Shown: piece by piece, positions 4,937 through 6,188 of the stretch
Numbering within the stretch: the stretch's first letter is position 1
How the letters are laid out: each line of letters begins with the position of its first letter
Program-made: the position numbers and the translations under genes
Notes under the pieces: model-generated
Told to the model about the DNA's origin: nothing
Databases searched by the model: none
The model's input: only the letters and a program-made list of their open reading frames with translations
DNA from: Bacteroidia bacterium
GTDB lineage: Bacteria; Bacteroidota; Bacteroidia; UKL13-3
DNA length: 6,188 bases
Direction of reading: 5' to 3'
Assembly (NCBI GenBank): GCA_019454865.1
Contig: JACFNJ010000147.1
Span: 1 to 6,188, forward strand

Positions 4937-6188
4937 ATGACAAAAAGAATAGAACACGATTTTTTAGGTGAACGCGAAATTGACAATTCCAATTATTACG
5001 GAGTACAAACATTGCGCGCTTTAGAAAATTTTAATATAACCGGATTACAAATTTCAAATGAACCTTTGTTTATTGAGTCGTTTGCATACGTTAAAAAAGC
5101 AGCGGCATTAGCAAACTTTGATTGTGGGGTTTTAAGCAAAGAAGTAACTGATGCAATAGTATTTGCCTGTGATGAAATATTAGCAGGTAAATACCACAAC
5201 CAATTTGTTAGTGATTTAATTCAAGGCGGTGCAGGCACCAGCTGCAACATGAATGCTAATGAGGTTATAGCCAATATAGGATTGGAATACATGGGGCACA
5301 AAAAAGGCGAATACGATTTTTTGCATCCAAACAACCATGTTAATTGCTCGCAAAGCACAAATGATGCTTATCCTACAGCTTTCCGTTTGGCATTATATAA
5401 TAAACTCAATACCTATTTAAATGCCTTAGAAGTATTGCAATCCTCATTCAAACAAAAAGCAAAAGAATTTGAAAACGTACTCAAAATGGGTCGTACACAA
5501 TTGCAGGATGCTGTACCAATGACTTTGGGTGAAGAATTTAATGGATGGGCTACAACAATTAGGGAAGACATACAACGCATTAAAGAAGTACAGCAACTGT
5601 TGTGTGAAGTTAATATGGGAGCTACTGCTATTGGTACTCGCATTAATGCACCGGAAGGATATCCGGAAATATGTGTAAAATACTTAGCAGATATAAGTAA
5701 TATTCCTTGTCGTTTATCCGAGGATTTAATTGAAGCCACAAGCGATACAGGTGCATACGTGTTAATAAGCGGTACATTGAAAAGAAGTGCTGTTAAAATC
5801 TCGAAGATATGTAACGATTTGCGTTTATTAAGCTCAGGTCCACGAACAGGATTAAATGAAATAAATTTACCAAAACTACAACCGGGTAGTAGCATAATGC
5901 CGGGTAAAGTAAATCCGGTAATGCCCGAAGTGGTAAACCAAACAGCCTATTATGTAATAGGTGCTGATGTTACAATAACTATGGCAGCAGAAGCCGGACA
6001 ACTTCAATTAAACGTAATGGAACCGGTAATTGCTTTTAGTTTATTTACATCCATTTCGTATATGAGTAATGCTATTCACAGCTTAGTTGAACGCTGTATT
6101 ATTGGCATAACTGCAAATGAAGAAGCCTGCAAAAATATGGTAATGAACAGCATTGGTATTATCACTGCACTAAATCCACTTTTGGGCT
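4937..6188 (+). CDS. aspA: Aspartate ammonia-lyase (aspartase), 3' end cut by the window
   Basis: The open frame runs from the ATG at 4937 to the window edge, giving 417 codons of an expected 470 or so, with no stop or frameshift. The enzyme reversibly splits L-aspartate into fumarate and ammonia as a cytoplasmic homotetramer of the aspartase/fumarase superfamily. The start (IEHDFLGEREI then YYGVQTLRALENF) is aspartase-like rather than fumarase-like. Active-site segments follow in order: GGAGTSCNMN with Thr101, SQSTNDAYPT with Ser140, Thr141 and Asn142, MGRTQLQDAVPMTLGEEF (184-201), EDLIEATSD, and the superfamily signature GSSIMPGKVN (317-326) with the catalytic-loop Ser318. Position 188 is Gln, as in E. 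coli AspA, where many relatives have His. LLSSGPRTGLNEINLP and MAAEAGQLQLNVMEPV also match aspartases closely. The missing end would hold the small C-terminal domain. It probably shares a transcript with the CoA-transferase gene 35 bases upstream; no obvious separate promoter is visible. Confidence 0.95.
   Translation, partial: MTKRIEHDFLGEREIDNSNYYGVQTLRALENFNITGLQISNEPLFIESFAYVKKAAALANFDCGVLSKEVTDAIVFACDEILAGKYHNQFVSDLIQGGAGTSCNMNANEVIANIGLEYMGHKKGEYDFLHPNNHVNCSQSTNDAYPTAFRLALYNKLNTYLNALEVLQSSFKQKAKEFENVLKMGRTQLQDAVPMTLGEEFNGWATTIREDIQRIKEVQQLLCEVNMGATAIGTRINAPEGYPEICVKYLADISNIPCRLSEDLIEATSDTGAYVLISGTLKRSAVKISKICNDLRLLSSGPRTGLNEINLPKLQPGSSIMPGKVNPVMPEVVNQTAYYVIGADVTITMAAEAGQLQLNVMEPVIAFSLFTSISYMSNAIHSLVERCIIGITANEEACKNMVMNSIGIITALNPLLG

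Noticed and set aside
4996..5895. Two minus-strand frames of 67 and 160 codons inside aspA
   Set aside because: The forward strand encodes an uninterrupted aspartase with all active-site motifs. The reverse frames have no family resemblance.

Overview
This AT-rich window looks like a chromosomal piece from a member of the Bacteroidota. The genes lack Shine-Dalgarno sequences and have A/T-rich leaders. Exact matches to the Bacteroidota -7 promoter box (TAnnTTTG) lie in front of two genes, and a Bacteroidota-style HigBA-like toxin-antitoxin pair opens the window. I cannot place it to genus from the sequence alone.

The window has two contrasting halves. The left part (1 to about 1620) looks accessory. 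It holds the last 35 codons of a Gp49/HigB-type toxin, its XRE-family antitoxin and a small lipoprotein resembling DUF6567. The non-coding DNA between and after these genes is rich in inverted repeats. Two long imperfect palindromes (about 576-681 and 1261-1409) flank the lipoprotein gene and end in AAC/GTT-containing arms. Together they resemble integron attC recombination sites around a single-gene cassette. A strong hairpin (1218-1259) follows the lipoprotein gene, and two small tandem hairpins with the same TTGC loop lie at 1447-1485. No integrase is visible, so the cassette idea is an inference.

The right part (about 1840 to 6188) looks like ordinary core metabolism. A Bcp-type thiol peroxidase (1888-2340, +) is convergent with a ClsB-like cardiolipin synthase (2352-3524, -), with 11 bases between them. 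A 96-base divergent promoter region follows, carrying a -7 box, a perfect dyad and an 8-base direct repeat. Next comes a two-gene, same-strand unit: an acetyl-CoA hydrolase / 4-hydroxybutyrate CoA-transferase family enzyme (3621-4901) and aspartate ammonia-lyase (from 4937, cut by the window edge). Aspartase makes fumarate and ammonia, and the CoA-transferase moves CoA between short-chain acids. The pair could serve amino-acid or organic-acid catabolism, but the link rests only on adjacency.

I see no rRNA, tRNA, CRISPR array, transposase or prophage gene. The clearest candidate for something under-described is the palindrome-rich cassette-like region at about 576-1610.
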